64,000 nt of DNA from Arthrobacter frigidicola (GTDB lineage: Bacteria; Actinomycetota; Actinomycetes; Actinomycetales; Micrococcaceae), in NCBI GenBank assembly GCA_003602285.1, contig QZVU01000001.1, positions 558,001 through 622,000 on the forward strand, in the 5' to 3' direction. This document shows, in pieces, positions 10,768-20,370 of this stretch. The notes beneath the pieces are model-generated. The model was not told where the DNA came from, made no database searches, and worked only from the letters and a program-made list of their open reading frames with translations. The position numbers were made by a program, and so were the translations under genes. Every line of letters begins with the position of its first letter. Within the stretch, counting starts at the first letter, position 1.

Positions 10768-12252
10768 ATGGCGGCCGGATCCCCCCTCGCCCCGGACTGG
10801 CTCACCGTCCCAACCGACCCCGCCGCGTTGGAGCGCAAGCTGTGGGCCCGCGACGTGGCGCGCTCCGCCGACGGCGTGCTCGCCGTCGACGGTGTGTCCG
10901 TCGAGGAGCTTGCCGCCGAGTTCGGCACCCCGCTGTTCGTGGTCTCGGAGGCAGACTTCCGCGCCCGCGCCGCCGGCTTCCGCGACGCATTCCGTGCCGC
11001 CTTCGCCGCCATCAGCGGGGAAGTGGACGTCTACTACGCCGGCAAGTCCTTCCTCTGCTCGGAGATCGCCCACTGGGTGTCCGAGGAGGGGCTGAACCTC
11101 GACACCTGCTCCGGCGGTGAGCTCGCCGTCGCCATGCGCGCCGGACTGCCGGGGGAGCGGCTGGGCCTTCACGGGAACAATAAGTCGGCCGCGGAGATCG
11201 GCCGGGCGCTGGACCTGGACCTTGGCCGGATCGTCGTCGACAGTCTCCAGGAGATCGCGATCGTCGGCGACCTGGCTGCGGCACGCGGGGTGCGCGCCAA
11301 CGTGCTGCTGCGCCTGACCCCGGGCGTCCACGCCTCCACCCACGAATTCATCGCCACTGCGCATGAGGACCAGAAGTTCGGGCTGTCCCTGGGCCCGGAC
11401 CCGTTCGATCCCGAGGGCGCCTCCCCGGCCTCCCGCGCCGTCGACGCCGCGCTCGCGCACCCCGGCCTGCGCCTGCTCGGGGTCCACTGCCACATCGGCT
11501 CGCAGATCTTCGAGGCCGAAGGCTTCGAACTCGCCGCCCGCCGCCTGCTCGGCTTCCTGGCCGCCGTCCGGGACCGGCACGGCGTCGAACTTCCCGAACT
11601 CGACCTCGGCGGCGGCTACGGCATCGCCTACACCGAGGCCGACGTGCCGCGCGGACCGGAGGAGATCGCCGGGGCGATGGCCGCCGTCGTCGGCTCCACC
11701 TGCGCCGACCTCGGGCTCGCCGTCCCCCGGATCTCGATCGAGCCCGGGCGGGCGATCGTCGGCCCGTCCACCTTCACCCTCTACACCACCGGCACGACGA
11801 AGACGGTCCACGTCGACACCGTCCCGGCGGGACCCGGGCAGCCGGCCACCGAGCCGCGGCGCTACGTCTCGGTCGACGGCGGGATGAGCGACAACGCCCG
11901 GCCCGTGCTCTACGACGCCGACTACTCCGCGGTGCTCGCCTCGCGCGTCTCCGGCGCCGACCCGGCGCTGTCCCGCGTCGTCGGCAAGCACTGCGAGAGC
12001 GGGGACATCGTGGTGCGCGATGTCTACCTTCCCGGCGACACCGCGGCGGGGGACCTGCTCGCCGTGCCCGGCACCGGTGCCTACTGCTGGGCGCTCTCGA
12101 GCAATTACAACTACCTCGGCCGCCCGCCGGTGGTGGCCGTCGCCGGCGGCACCGCCCGGCTGATCGTCCGCGGCGAGACCGAGGCGGACCTGCTGGCCCG
12201 CGACGTCCAGCGCGCCGCCACCCCAACCCCAGGAGCCCGATCCAGCGCATGA
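10768..12252 (+). CDS. lysA: Diaminopimelate decarboxylase
   Basis: Last step of lysine synthesis: meso-diaminopimelate to L-lysine plus CO2, PLP-dependent. 494 residues of the fold-III barrel family. The PLP lysine is K93 in YYAGKSFLC; HCHIGSQ, the glycine-rich phosphate loop LGGGYGI, EPGRAIVG and the active-site Cys in CESGDI are all present. The ATG is two bases after the argS stop, with GAGAGG upstream. The 3' end overlaps hom by four bases. The position puts lysine and threonine branch genes on one transcript. Confidence 0.97.
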   Translation: MAAGSPLAPDWLTVPTDPAALERKLWARDVARSADGVLAVDGVSVEELAAEFGTPLFVVSEADFRARAAGFRDAFRAAFAAISGEVDVYYAGKSFLCSEIAHWVSEEGLNLDTCSGGELAVAMRAGLPGERLGLHGNNKSAAEIGRALDLDLGRIVVDSLQEIAIVGDLAAARGVRANVLLRLTPGVHASTHEFIATAHEDQKFGLSLGPDPFDPEGASPASRAVDAALAHPGLRLLGVHCHIGSQIFEAEGFELAARRLLGFLAAVRDRHGVELPELDLGGGYGIAYTEADVPRGPEEIAGAMAAVVGSTCADLGLAVPRISIEPGRAIVGPSTFTLYTTGTTKTVHVDTVPAGPGQPATEPRRYVSVDGGMSDNARPVLYDADYSAVLASRVSGADPALSRVVGKHCESGDIVVRDVYLPGDTAAGDLLAVPGTGAYCWALSSNYNYLGRPPVVAVAGGTARLIVRGETEADLLARDVQRAATPTPGARSSA

Positions 12253-13577
12253 ATCTCACCGATGCCCCCGCCAAGCCCCTGCGCGTCGCCCTGCTCGGCG
12301 CCGGAAACGTCGGCTCCCAGGTCGCCCGCATCCTCCTCGATGACGCCGCGGCACTCGGCTCCCGTGCCGGCGCGCCCCTTGAGCTCATCGGCATCGCCGT
12401 GCGCTCGCTTGAGGGCGACCGCGGCCCCGGAATTCCCCGCGCCCTGCTGACCACCGACGCGGAGTCGCTCGTTGAGGACGCCGACATCGTCATCGAGCTG
12501 ATGGGCGGCATCGAACCGGCCCGCACGCTGATCCTGCGCGCCATCGAGCACGGCGCCACAGTGGTCAGCGGCAACAAGGCGCTGTTCGCTCAGGACGGCC
12601 CGGCCCTCTATGAGAAGGCCGACGCCGCCGGCGTGCAGCTCTCCTACGAGGCCGCCGTCGCCGGGGCGATCCCCATCCTGAGACCCATCCGCGACAGCCT
12701 CTCGGGGGACCGCATCACCCGGGTCCTCGGCATCGTCAACGGCACCACGAACTACATCCTCGACCAGATGGACACCACCGGGGCACAGTTCGCCGACGCC
12801 CTGCGCGCCGCACAGGAGCTCGGCTACGCTGAGGCCGACCCCACCGCCGACATCGAGGGGCACGACGCCGCGGCCAAGGCGGCGATCCTCGCCTCCCTGT
12901 CCTTCCATACGCGCTTCGCCCTGGAGAACGTGTACTGCGAGGGCATCACGCAGGTCACCGCCGACGACATCGCCGCGGCCAAGGCCGACGGGTACGTCAT
13001 CAAGCTGCTCGCCATCGCCGAACTGCTCTCCGACGAGGCCGGCGACCCCGGCGTCAGCGTGCGGGTGCATCCTACGCTCCTGCCCCGGGACCACCCGCTG
13101 GCCGCGGTGCACGGGGCGTTCAACGCGGTGTTCGTCGAGGCCGAAAACGCCGGGGAGCTGATGTTCTACGGCCAGGGCGCCGGCGGCACCCCCACCGCGT
13201 CGGCCGTGCTCGGGGACGTCGTGAGCGCCGCCCGCCGCATGGTGCTCGGCGGCCCGGGCCGCACCGAGACCACCACCGGGCACGTCCCGGCGCTGAGCAT
13301 CGACACCGTGAGCACCAGCTACTGCATCGGGCTTGATGTCGCCGACCAGCCGGGGGTGCTGGCGCGCATCGCGGCGATCTTCGCCGAGAACGGCGTCTCC
13401 ATCGAAACCATGAGGCAGAGCATCCACCAGCCGGCCCCCGGCGCCGAGGGGACCGCGGAGCTGCGGATCGTAACCCACCGCGCCACCGAGGCCTCACTCG
13501 CGGCGACCGTCAAACAGGTCGCCGCGCTGCCCGTGATCAATTCAGTGACATCCGTTCTTCGAGTAGAGGGAATCTAA
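12249..13577 (+). CDS. hom: Homoserine dehydrogenase (with C-terminal ACT domain)
   Basis: Reduces aspartate semialdehyde to homoserine with NAD(P)H at the branch to threonine and methionine. 442 residues: Rossmann motif ALLGAGNVGSQVA (about 12-24), GIVNGTTNYIL catalytic region, and an ACT domain from about 355 (DVADQPGVLARIAAIFAENG), which usually mediates feedback inhibition by threonine. The start overlaps lysA (ATGA); the thrC start follows the stop with no gap. The C-terminal ACT domain is complete, so threonine control is expected. Confidence 0.97.
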   Translation: MNLTDAPAKPLRVALLGAGNVGSQVARILLDDAAALGSRAGAPLELIGIAVRSLEGDRGPGIPRALLTTDAESLVEDADIVIELMGGIEPARTLILRAIEHGATVVSGNKALFAQDGPALYEKADAAGVQLSYEAAVAGAIPILRPIRDSLSGDRITRVLGIVNGTTNYILDQMDTTGAQFADALRAAQELGYAEADPTADIEGHDAAAKAAILASLSFHTRFALENVYCEGITQVTADDIAAAKADGYVIKLLAIAELLSDEAGDPGVSVRVHPTLLPRDHPLAAVHGAFNAVFVEAENAGELMFYGQGAGGTPTASAVLGDVVSAARRMVLGGPGRTETTTGHVPALSIDTVSTSYCIGLDVADQPGVLARIAAIFAENGVSIETMRQSIHQPAPGAEGTAELRIVTHRATEASLAATVKQVAALPVINSVTSVLRVEGI

Positions 13578-14699
13578 GTGGCCCACCAGTGGCGCGGGGT
13601 AATCCGCGAATACGCCGACCGACTGCCCGTGACCGAATCCACCGAGGTCGTCACGCTCGGCGAGGGAGGCACCCCGCTCGTGCGGGCCCGTGCCCTCTCG
13701 GAGCTCACCGGCTCGGAGGTCTACCTCAAGGTCGAGGGGATGAACCCCACCGGCTCCTTCAAGGACCGCGGCATGACCATGGCGATGACCGCGGCCGTCG
13801 CCGCCGGCGCCAAGGCGGTCGTCTGCGCCTCCACCGGCAACACCTCGGCCTCCGCCGCGGCCTACGCCACCCAGGCCGGCATCACCTGCGCCGTCCTGGT
13901 GCCCGACGGCAAGATCTCGATGGGCAAGCTCAGCCAGGCCATCGCCCACGGCGCCCAGCTGCTGCAGGTCAACGGCAACTTCGACAACTGCCTCGACGTC
14001 GCCCGCAAGCTCGCCGAGGCCTACCCGGTGTTCCTCGTGAATTCGGTGAACCCGGCACGGCTCGAGGGCCAGAAGACCGCCGCCTTCGAGGTCGTTGACA
14101 GCCTCGGGGACGCCCCTGACTACCACCTGCTCCCGGTCGGGAATGCGGGCAACATCAGCGCGTACTGGAAGGGCTACAAGGAATACGCGGCGCCCTACGC
14201 CACCGCGGATGGAGAACTCGCCCCGGTGGCGACGAAGACCCCCGTGATGTGGGGCTTCCAGGCCGAGGGCGCCTCGCCGCTGGTGAAGGGCCACCCCGTC
14301 ACCGAGCCCGACACCATCGCCACGGCCATCCGGATCGGCAACCCGGCCTCCTGGGACCTCGCCGTCGCCGCGCGCGATGAATCCGGCGGCCTGATCGAGG
14401 CCGTCAGCGACGACGAGATCCTCGAGGCGCACCGCTGGCTGTCCTCGCGTGAAGGCGTCTTCGTCGAACCGGCCTCCGCCGCCGGCGTGGCCGGGCTGCT
14501 GAAAAAGCACGGCCAGGGCCTCGCCCCCAAGGGCAAGACCATTGTCATCACCGTCACCGGGCACGGACTGAAGGACCCCCAGTGGGCGCTGCGCACCGCC
14601 GACGGCTCCGACGTCGAGCCCACCAAGGTCGAATTCGACGTCGTCAGCGTCGCGGCCGCCTTGGGCCTCGAAGAGACCGCGGACCGGGCCCATGCCTGA
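13578..14699 (+). CDS. thrC: Threonine synthase
   Basis: PLP enzyme converting O-phosphohomoserine to threonine. 373 residues of fold-type II. The PLP lysine lies in [11 protein letters not shown], followed by the [10 protein letters not shown] substrate/phosphate loop and the [12 protein letters not shown] glycine-rich loop. GTG start immediately after the hom stop. It overlaps thrB by eight bases, so translation is tightly coupled. Confidence 0.96.
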   Translation: MAHQWRGVIREYADRLPVTESTEVVTLGEGGTPLVRARALSELTGSEVYLKVEGMNPTGSFKDRGMTMAMTAAVAAGAKAVVCASTGNTSASAAAYATQAGITCAVLVPDGKISMGKLSQAIAHGAQLLQVNGNFDNCLDVARKLAEAYPVFLVNSVNPARLEGQKTAAFEVVDSLGDAPDYHLLPVGNAGNISAYWKGYKEYAAPYATADGELAPVATKTPVMWGFQAEGASPLVKGHPVTEPDTIATAIRIGNPASWDLAVAARDESGGLIEAVSDDEILEAHRWLSSREGVFVEPASAAGVAGLLKKHGQGLAPKGKTIVITVTGHGLKDPQWALRTADGSDVEPTKVEFDVVSVAAALGLEETADRAHA

Positions 14700-15666
14700 G
14701 GACGCCGTGCTCTCGGCCCCCGCACGCCTCGTCGAATCCGGCCAGGCCGTCCGGGTCACCGTGCCGGCGACGAGCGCGAACCTCGGCCCCGGATTCGACA
14801 GCCTCGGGCTGGCCCTCGGCCTGTTCGATACGGTGCGCGTGCACACCCTCGACTCCGGCACGACCGCGGTGCTCCCGACGGGGGAGGGCGCCGGAGTGCT
14901 GCCCACCGACGGCTCCCACCTCGTGGCCCGCGCCCTGCTCGAAACCCTCGCCAACGCCGGCTGGTCGGCGCCCGGGCTGGAAATCGAGACGGTCAACGTG
15001 ATCCCCCACGGGCGCGGGCTCGGTTCCTCCGCCGCGGCCATCGTGTCGGGTGTGCTCGCGGCGAACGCGCTGCTGCCCGAGGCCCACCGGCTCGACGACG
15101 CGGCGGTGCTTCAGTGGTGCTCAACCCTTGAGGGCCACCCCGACAATGTCGCCCCGGCGCTGCTCGGCTCGTTGACCATCTCCTGGGAGACTGGCAGGGC
15201 CTTTCAGAGCACCCGGGTCGAGGTCCACCCCGACATCATCCCGATTGCCGCCATCCCCGACACCGCCCTGTCGACCGAGAGCGCCCGCGGGCTGCTGCCG
15301 ACCTCGGTTCCGCACGGGAGCGCCTCGGCGAACGCCGGCCGCGCGGCGCTGCTCGTCCACGCCCTGACCGTCAAGCCGGACCTGCTCCATCCCGGCACCC
15401 GCGATGCGCTGCACCAGGAGTACCGCGCCTCGGCCATGCTTCCGAGCGCGGCGCTCATGCAGTCACTGCGGGCGCAGGGATTCGCTTCGGTGATTTCCGG
15501 AGCCGGGCCGACCGTCATGACCTTCGCCGTTGGCGAGGAGGAGGCAGCCCGGGCACTCGGGGCCGCCCGCGCCCTCGCCGCCGCGTCCGACACGCCGGGC
15601 GGCTGGCGGATTCTTCGGCTCGATGTTGCGCGGGAAGGTGCTAAAGTGGAAGTGCACCAAAGGTAG
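14692..15666 (+). CDS. thrB: Homoserine kinase (GHMP family)
   Basis: Phosphorylates homoserine with ATP, feeding ThrC. 324 residues. GHMP motifs: [20 protein letters not shown] at the N-terminus, ATP loop [16 protein letters not shown], and the C-terminal [11 protein letters not shown] motif. The ATG at 14692 lies inside the end of thrC. Last gene of the argS-lysA-hom-thrC-thrB operon; only a weak hairpin follows, so read-through toward rho is possible. Confidence 0.96.
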   Translation: MPEDAVLSAPARLVESGQAVRVTVPATSANLGPGFDSLGLALGLFDTVRVHTLDSGTTAVLPTGEGAGVLPTDGSHLVARALLETLANAGWSAPGLEIETVNVIPHGRGLGSSAAAIVSGVLAANALLPEAHRLDDAAVLQWCSTLEGHPDNVAPALLGSLTISWETGRAFQSTRVEVHPDIIPIAAIPDTALSTESARGLLPTSVPHGSASANAGRAALLVHALTVKPDLLHPGTRDALHQEYRASAMLPSAALMQSLRAQGFASVISGAGPTVMTFAVGEEEAARALGAARALAAASDTPGGWRILRLDVAREGAKVEVHQR

Positions 15667-15667
15667 G

Positions 15668-15683
15668 AACCGTACTTACGGTT
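15668..15683 (+). terminator. Weak hairpin after thrB
   Basis: AACCGTA (15668-15674) pairs with TACGGTT (15677-15683), but the loop is only 2 bases if all pairs form. TTGAAG follows. Too weak to call a full terminator; possibly an attenuating site. Confidence 0.3.
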
Positions 15684-15958
15684 TTGAAGAGTGCCTCTGT
15701 TGAGCCGGCCGTCCTTGTCTTAGACCGCCGAGAAACTGCAGGTTTATCAGCAGTGGCGCAATCTCCGGTGTAGCCTCCGAAATCAGTTGTGCGGCCAGGT
15801 CCGACCTGACGCGCAGAATTCCCCAGGCTTCCAGCACATGCGGCGAACCCGTCCAGAACGGGTCAGCCGAACTCCTCCTGTCCATCTAGAGCGGCAGCGG
15901 GGCTAACCTACGCGGCACACTTCGAAAGTGGCCGCCCGACGAGGGGGAAGGATCCTTC
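15684..15958 (+). promoter_or_regulatory. Upstream/leader region of rho
   Basis: 275 bases without a credible gene. It contains hairpin ACCCGT (15847-15852)/ACGGGT (15858-15863) and a possible -10 TAACCT (15904-15909), then a leader with GGGGGAAGGA before the GTG at 15959. Long leaders upstream of rho are common, often with autogenous control, but no specific attenuator can be proven here. Confidence 0.4.
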
Positions 15959-18022
15959 GTGACTGATACCACTGACCTGTTGCCAGGTGTGGATACATCC
16001 AGCGCTGAACCAGTCAGCGCACCGGCTTCAAAGAGCAGCGGACTCGCTGGCCTGAAGCTGGCCCAGCTCCAGGCGCTTGCCGGACAGCTGGGAATCACCG
16101 GCGGCTCGCGGATGCGCAAGAGCGACCTGGTTTCCGCAATTTCAGACCACCAGCGCGGTTCCGCCGTCGCCGACCGCCAGCAGGCGCCGGCCGTTGAGCG
16201 CCAGCAGGCCCCGGCCGCGCGCCTGGACGCCGCCCCCGAGGCCGCCGAAAGCGCCGCCCCGGCCGAGCGCGCGCCGCGCACCCGCAACCGCAACCGCCGC
16301 GCCGGAAGCGACGGCGTCGTCACCGCCCAGGGCGCACCCGAGGCCGCTTCCGACACCGCTGTCGAGCCCGCCGCCACCGAAGCCCCCGCCGAGACCGCAG
16401 ACCGCGGCAACGGCGACCGTGAAGGCTCGGGACGCAACCAGCGCAACCGGCGTGGACGCCGGGGCGATGACCGTGGCGAGGTCGCGGCCGCCGAGGGCGT
16501 CGACGCCGAGGAGACCCGCACTGCCGGCGATTCCGGCAATGGGCAGCAGGGCGAGGGCCGTGACCGCAACGAGCGCCGCAGCCGCAATCGGGGCGAGCGC
16601 GACGACGACACCCGCGGTGAGCGCAACGGGGACAGCCGGAATGACAACCGGGCCGACACCCGCAACGACAACCGGTCCGATTCCCGGAACGACAACCGCG
16701 GCGGGGACACCCAGGACGAGGGCCGCGGCCGCAACCGCCGCAACCGCACCGGGCGCAGCTCCCGCGAGGAGGAGCGCACGAGCAGGTTCCGCGACCGCAA
16801 CGAGCGCAGCGACCGGCGCCGCGGCCGCAACGCGAACCCGGACGTCGACGACGTCGAGGTCACCGAGGACGACGTGCTGCTGCCCGTCGCCGGCGTGCTC
16901 GACATCCTGGAGAACTACGCCTTCGTGCGCACCTCCGGCTACCTGCCCGGCCCGAACGACGTCTATGTCTCCCTGGCCCAGGTCAAGAAGTACAACCTGC
17001 GCAAGGGCGACGCCGTGGTCGGTGCCATCCGCGCACCCCGCGACGGCGAGACCCAGGCCAGCACCCGCCAGAAGTTCAACGCCCTGGTACGGGTGACCTC
17101 GGTCAACGCCATCCCGGCCGAGGACCTGCGGGACCGGGTGGAGTTCGCCAAGCTGGTGCCGCTCTACCCGTCCGAGCGGCTGCGCCTGGAGACCGAGCCC
17201 AAGAAGATTGGTCCGCGTGTGATCGACCTCGTGGCTCCGATCGGCAAGGGCCAGCGTGGCCTGATCGTCTCCCCGCCCAAGGCCGGTAAGACGCTGATCC
17301 TGCAGGCCATCGCCAATGCGATCACCATCAACAACCCCGAGGTCCACCTCATGATGGTCCTCGTCGACGAACGTCCCGAAGAAGTCACGGACATGCAGCG
17401 CACGGTGAAGGGCGAGGTCATCGCCTCGACCTTCGACCGTCCCGCCGACGACCACACCACCGTGGCCGAACTCTCCATCGAACGCGCCAAGCGCCTCGTG
17501 GAGATGGGCAAGGACGTCGTCGTCCTCCTCGACTCGATGACCCGCCTGGGACGCGCCTACAACCTGGCCGCCCCGGCCTCGGGCCGTATCCTCTCGGGCG
17601 GCGTCGACTCGGCGGCGCTGTACCCGCCGAAGCGCTTCTTCGGTGCGGCACGCAACATCGAAAACGGCGGCTCGCTGACCATCCTCGCCACCGCGCTGGT
17701 GGAGACCGGGTCCAAGATGGATGAGGTCATCTTCGAGGAGTTCAAGGGCACCGGCAACATGGAGCTCCGCCTGTCGCGCCACCTGGCCGACAAGCGCATC
17801 TTCCCGGCCGTTGACGTCAACGCCTCCGGCACCCGGCGCGAGGAGAACCTCCTGTCGCCGGACGAGGTCAAGATCATGTGGAAGCTCCGCCGGGTACTCT
17901 CCGGACTCGAGCAGCAGCAGGCACTCGAGCTGCTGACCAACAAGATCCGGGAGACGCAGTCCAACGTCGAGTTCCTGATGCAGGTCCAGAAGACCACCCT
18001 GGGGTCCAAAGACTCGGATTAG
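15959..18022 (+). CDS. rho: Transcription termination factor Rho
   Basis: Hexameric RNA-dependent ATPase that ends transcription. 687 residues, much longer than E. coli Rho (419). A short N-terminal SAP-like segment (GLKLAQLQALAGQLGI) is followed by a disordered region of about 250 residues rich in Arg, Asn, Asp and Gly with NDNR repeats. The RNA-binding cold-shock domain begins near residue 305 (LLPVAGVLDILENYAFVR) and the ATPase near 400, with Walker A PPKAGKT (about 438-444) and LVDERPEEVTDM. GTG start with GGGGAAGGA upstream. The insert is typical of actinobacterial Rho. Confidence 0.97.
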   Translation: MTDTTDLLPGVDTSSAEPVSAPASKSSGLAGLKLAQLQALAGQLGITGGSRMRKSDLVSAISDHQRGSAVADRQQAPAVERQQAPAARLDAAPEAAESAAPAERAPRTRNRNRRAGSDGVVTAQGAPEAASDTAVEPAATEAPAETADRGNGDREGSGRNQRNRRGRRGDDRGEVAAAEGVDAEETRTAGDSGNGQQGEGRDRNERRSRNRGERDDDTRGERNGDSRNDNRADTRNDNRSDSRNDNRGGDTQDEGRGRNRRNRTGRSSREEERTSRFRDRNERSDRRRGRNANPDVDDVEVTEDDVLLPVAGVLDILENYAFVRTSGYLPGPNDVYVSLAQVKKYNLRKGDAVVGAIRAPRDGETQASTRQKFNALVRVTSVNAIPAEDLRDRVEFAKLVPLYPSERLRLETEPKKIGPRVIDLVAPIGKGQRGLIVSPPKAGKTLILQAIANAITINNPEVHLMMVLVDERPEEVTDMQRTVKGEVIASTFDRPADDHTTVAELSIERAKRLVEMGKDVVVLLDSMTRLGRAYNLAAPASGRILSGGVDSAALYPPKRFFGAARNIENGGSLTILATALVETGSKMDEVIFEEFKGTGNMELRLSRHLADKRIFPAVDVNASGTRREENLLSPDEVKIMWKLRRVLSGLEQQQALELLTNKIRETQSNVEFLMQVQKTTLGSKDSD

Positions 18023-18031
18023 CGTCCGTCC

Positions 18032-18092
18032 AGCCGCCCACGGGCGTGCAGGCCACTTTCGTGGTCGGCACGCCCTGGGCGGCTGTTTCGTT
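18032..18092 (+). terminator. Terminator downstream of rho
   Basis: A long hairpin: AGCCGCCC..GGGCGTGC (from 18032) pairs with GCACGCCC..GGGCGGCT (to 18084) with one bulge. GGCCAC/GTGGTC pair inside, and GTTTCGTT follows. A convincing intrinsic terminator for the rho transcript. Confidence 0.75.
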
Positions 18093-18115
18093 AACGCGGA
18101 TCCGTTTTGGTGTCG

Positions 18116-18195
18116 AAACCGGCACGACATCAAACCGGCACGACATCGACCCGGCACGGCATCGAACCGGCACGACATCGAACCGGCACGACATC
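18116..18195. repeat. Five tandem copies of a 16-bp repeat between rho and prfA
   Basis: Units at 18116-18131, 18132-18147, 18148-18163, 18164-18179 and 18180-18195, consensus GAACCGGCACGACATC. Copies 1 and 2 begin AA instead of GA; copy 3 has two changes. There are no spacers, so it is not CRISPR, and 16 is not a codon multiple. It fills the place where rpmE lies between rho and prfA in Mycobacterium. Confidence 0.9.
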
Positions 18196-18260
18196 GAGGC
18201 CGCAGCGGCTGCCGGCCCTGTCGGCGTTCCCCTGCGATTTCTGCGTCCCCGAGTAATCAC

Positions 18261-18266
18261 TAGACT
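18261..18266 (+). promoter_or_regulatory. -10 element of prfA
   Basis: TAGACT about 30 bases before the prfA ATG, leaving a leader of roughly 24 bases that carries AAAGAGG. It separates prfA expression from rho after the terminator. Confidence 0.5.
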
Positions 18267-18296
18267 GGCTTGCACGAGCCGAAAGAGGTAGCACCA

Positions 18297-19376
18297 ATGT
18301 TTGAGTCCATCCAGGGCCTGCTCGACGAGCACGCGGAACTGCAGCTTCAGCTGTCCGACCCCGCCGTCCATGCCGACCAGTCGCTGGCACGGAAGCTCGG
18401 ACGCCGGTACGCCGAGCTCGGCCGCATCGTCGACGCGCACAACCGCTGGAGCACCCTCGAGGACGACCTCGAGGCGGCCCGCGAGATGGCGGGGGAGGAC
18501 CCCGAACTGGCCGCCGAGGTGCCCGTGCTCGAGGAGCAGCTCGCGGCAGCGCAGGAACGCCTGCGCCGACTGCTGATCCCCCGGGACCCCAACGACAGCC
18601 GCAACGTCATCATCGAGGTCAAGGGCGGCGAAGGCGGCGACGAGGCGGCCCTGTTTGCCGGGGACCTGCTGCGCATGTACGTTCGGTACGCCGAATCCCG
18701 CGGCTGGAAGACCGAGCTCATCTCCGCCACCGAGTCCGATCTCGGCGGCTACAAGGATGTGCAGATGGCCATCAAGGGCAGCTCCAACGACCCCGCCGAG
18801 GGCGTGTACGCCCGCCTCAAGTTCGAAGGCGGCGTGCACCGCGTCCAGCGCGTTCCGGTCACCGAGTCCCAGGGCCGCATCCACACCTCCGCCGCCGGCG
18901 TCCTCGTCCTGCCCGAGGTCGACGAGCCCGAAGAGGTCGAGATCAGCCAGAACGACCTTAAGATCGACGTCTACCGCTCCTCCGGTCCGGGCGGCCAGTC
19001 GGTCAATACCACCGACTCCGCGGTGCGCATCACCCACCTTCCCACCGGGATCGTGGTGGCCATGCAGAACGAGAAGTCCCAGCTGCAGAACCGCGAGGCG
19101 GCCATGCGCGTGCTTCGCTCCCGCATCCTCGCGCACGAGCAGGAGAAGATCGACGCGGCGAACTCCGACATCCGCAAGTCGCAGATCCGCACCATGGACC
19201 GCTCCGAGCGCATCCGCACCTACAACTACCCGGAGAACCGGATCGCCGACCACCGCACCGGGTACAAGGCCTACAACCTCGACGCCGTCATGAACGGCGA
19301 CCTCGAGCCGGTGGTGCAGTCCGCCATCGAGATGGACGAGCAGGCCCGCCTCGACGCCATCGGCACGGACGACTGA
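18297..19376 (+). CDS. prfA: Peptide chain release factor 1
   Basis: Recognises UAA/UAG and triggers peptide release. 359 residues: coiled N-terminal domain, codon-recognition PXT-type segment ([16 protein letters not shown]), and the catalytic GGQ in [18 protein letters not shown] (about 229-232). ATG at 18297 with AAAGAGG upstream; the in-frame TTG at 18270 is rejected because it lies before the Shine-Dalgarno sequence. Its GGQ glutamine is the substrate of PrmC, encoded next. Confidence 0.97.
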   Translation: MFESIQGLLDEHAELQLQLSDPAVHADQSLARKLGRRYAELGRIVDAHNRWSTLEDDLEAAREMAGEDPELAAEVPVLEEQLAAAQERLRRLLIPRDPNDSRNVIIEVKGGEGGDEAALFAGDLLRMYVRYAESRGWKTELISATESDLGGYKDVQMAIKGSSNDPAEGVYARLKFEGGVHRVQRVPVTESQGRIHTSAAGVLVLPEVDEPEEVEISQNDLKIDVYRSSGPGGQSVNTTDSAVRITHLPTGIVVAMQNEKSQLQNREAAMRVLRSRILAHEQEKIDAANSDIRKSQIRTMDRSERIRTYNYPENRIADHRTGYKAYNLDAVMNGDLEPVVQSAIEMDEQARLDAIGTDD

Positions 19377-19380
19377 CTTG

Positions 19381-20370
19381 GTGGATCCCGACACGCCGCT
19401 GAACGCCGGGCTGCGCGCCGCCGCGGCCACGCTGGCCGCGGCTGGGGTGCCCAGCCCCCGCGTCGACGCCGAACTGCTGGCGGCACACCTCCTGGGTGTG
19501 GGCGTCGGGCGGGTCCGCGCCCTCGCGCTGACCGGCGCGACGGTCCCCGCAGGCTTCGCCGAGCTCGTCGCCGAACGGGCCCAGCGGATCCCGCTGCAGC
19601 ACCTCACCGGAACGGCCTACTTCCGGCACGTCGAACTGGCTGTGGGACCCGGGGTGTTCATCCCGCGGCCCGAAACAGAGTCGGTGGTGCAGCTGGTGGT
19701 CGACCATGCCGCCGCCCTCTCCGCCTCATCTCCGGTCCGCACCGATGGGGACGCGCCGGGCGCCGCGGCGGGGGAGCGGCCGGCCCTGAAGATCGTCGAC
19801 CTGGGAACGGGGTCAGGCGCCATCGCGGCCGCCCTCGCCGACGAGGTCCCCGGTGCGCAGGTCTACGCCGTCGAACTCAGCGAACTCGCCGCCGCCTGGG
19901 CCGAGGTCAACCTCCGCCCGCGTGGAGTGAGGCTCGTTCGAGGCGACCTCGCGACGGCGCTTCCCGAGCACGACGGCAGCTTCGACATCGTCGTGTCGAA
20001 CCCGCCCTACATTCCCGCGGCCGCCATTCCCCACGAACCCGAGGTGGCCCTCCACGATCCGCCCGAGGCCCTGTACGGCGGGGGAGAGGACGGCATGGTG
20101 CTCCCCACGGCGGCGGCGGCTTCGGCGGCACGGCTGCTGAAGCCCGGCGGCTTCTTCGTGATGGAGCACGCCGAAGTGCAGGCCGAAGCCATCGCGGCGA
20201 TGCTCCGGCGGGCCGGCACCTTCTCGGACGTCACCACCCACCTCGACCTCAACGGCAGGCAGCGGGCCACCAGCGCCGTGCTCGCTCCGCCCGGACAGCC
20301 AATCCACCCCGCGCGACCCGCCGGCACCTCGGCGGCGGCGGCCCTCCCCGACCCAAGGACGAATGCATGA
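19381..20370 (+). CDS. prmC: Release-factor glutamine N5-methyltransferase
   Basis: SAM-dependent enzyme that methylates the GGQ glutamine of release factors. About 329 residues: N-terminal helical domain, then a Rossmann domain with VDLGTGSGAIA and the substrate-binding NPPYIP motif (about residue 207). The SAM region contains a short Ala/Gly-rich insert before KIVDLG, and the C-terminal tail is Ala/Pro-rich. GTG at 19381, four bases after the prfA stop (a TTG directly before is also possible). Overlaps the next gene by four bases. Confidence 0.95.
   Translation: MDPDTPLNAGLRAAAATLAAAGVPSPRVDAELLAAHLLGVGVGRVRALALTGATVPAGFAELVAERAQRIPLQHLTGTAYFRHVELAVGPGVFIPRPETESVVQLVVDHAAALSASSPVRTDGDAPGAAAGERPALKIVDLGTGSGAIAAALADEVPGAQVYAVELSELAAAWAEVNLRPRGVRLVRGDLATALPEHDGSFDIVVSNPPYIPAAAIPHEPEVALHDPPEALYGGGEDGMVLPTAAAASAARLLKPGGFFVMEHAEVQAEAIAAMLRRAGTFSDVTTHLDLNGRQRATSAVLAPPGQPIHPARPAGTSAAAALPDPRTNA

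Noticed and set aside
10766-10800. Lysine riboswitch before lysA
   Set aside because: lysA follows argS by two bases; there is no room for a leader.
15667-15885. Small minus-strand gene (69 codons, 15676-15885) before rho
   Set aside because: No ribosome site or recognisable sequence; the region is better explained as the rho leader and thrB 3' end.
18116-18195. CRISPR array between rho and prfA
   Set aside because: The units are contiguous 16-bp copies with no spacers and no cas genes.
16142-18390. Minus-strand proteins starting MSCRF with repeated MSCRF/DVVPV units
   Set aside because: They arise only from translating the 16-bp DNA repeat and the rho antisense strand.
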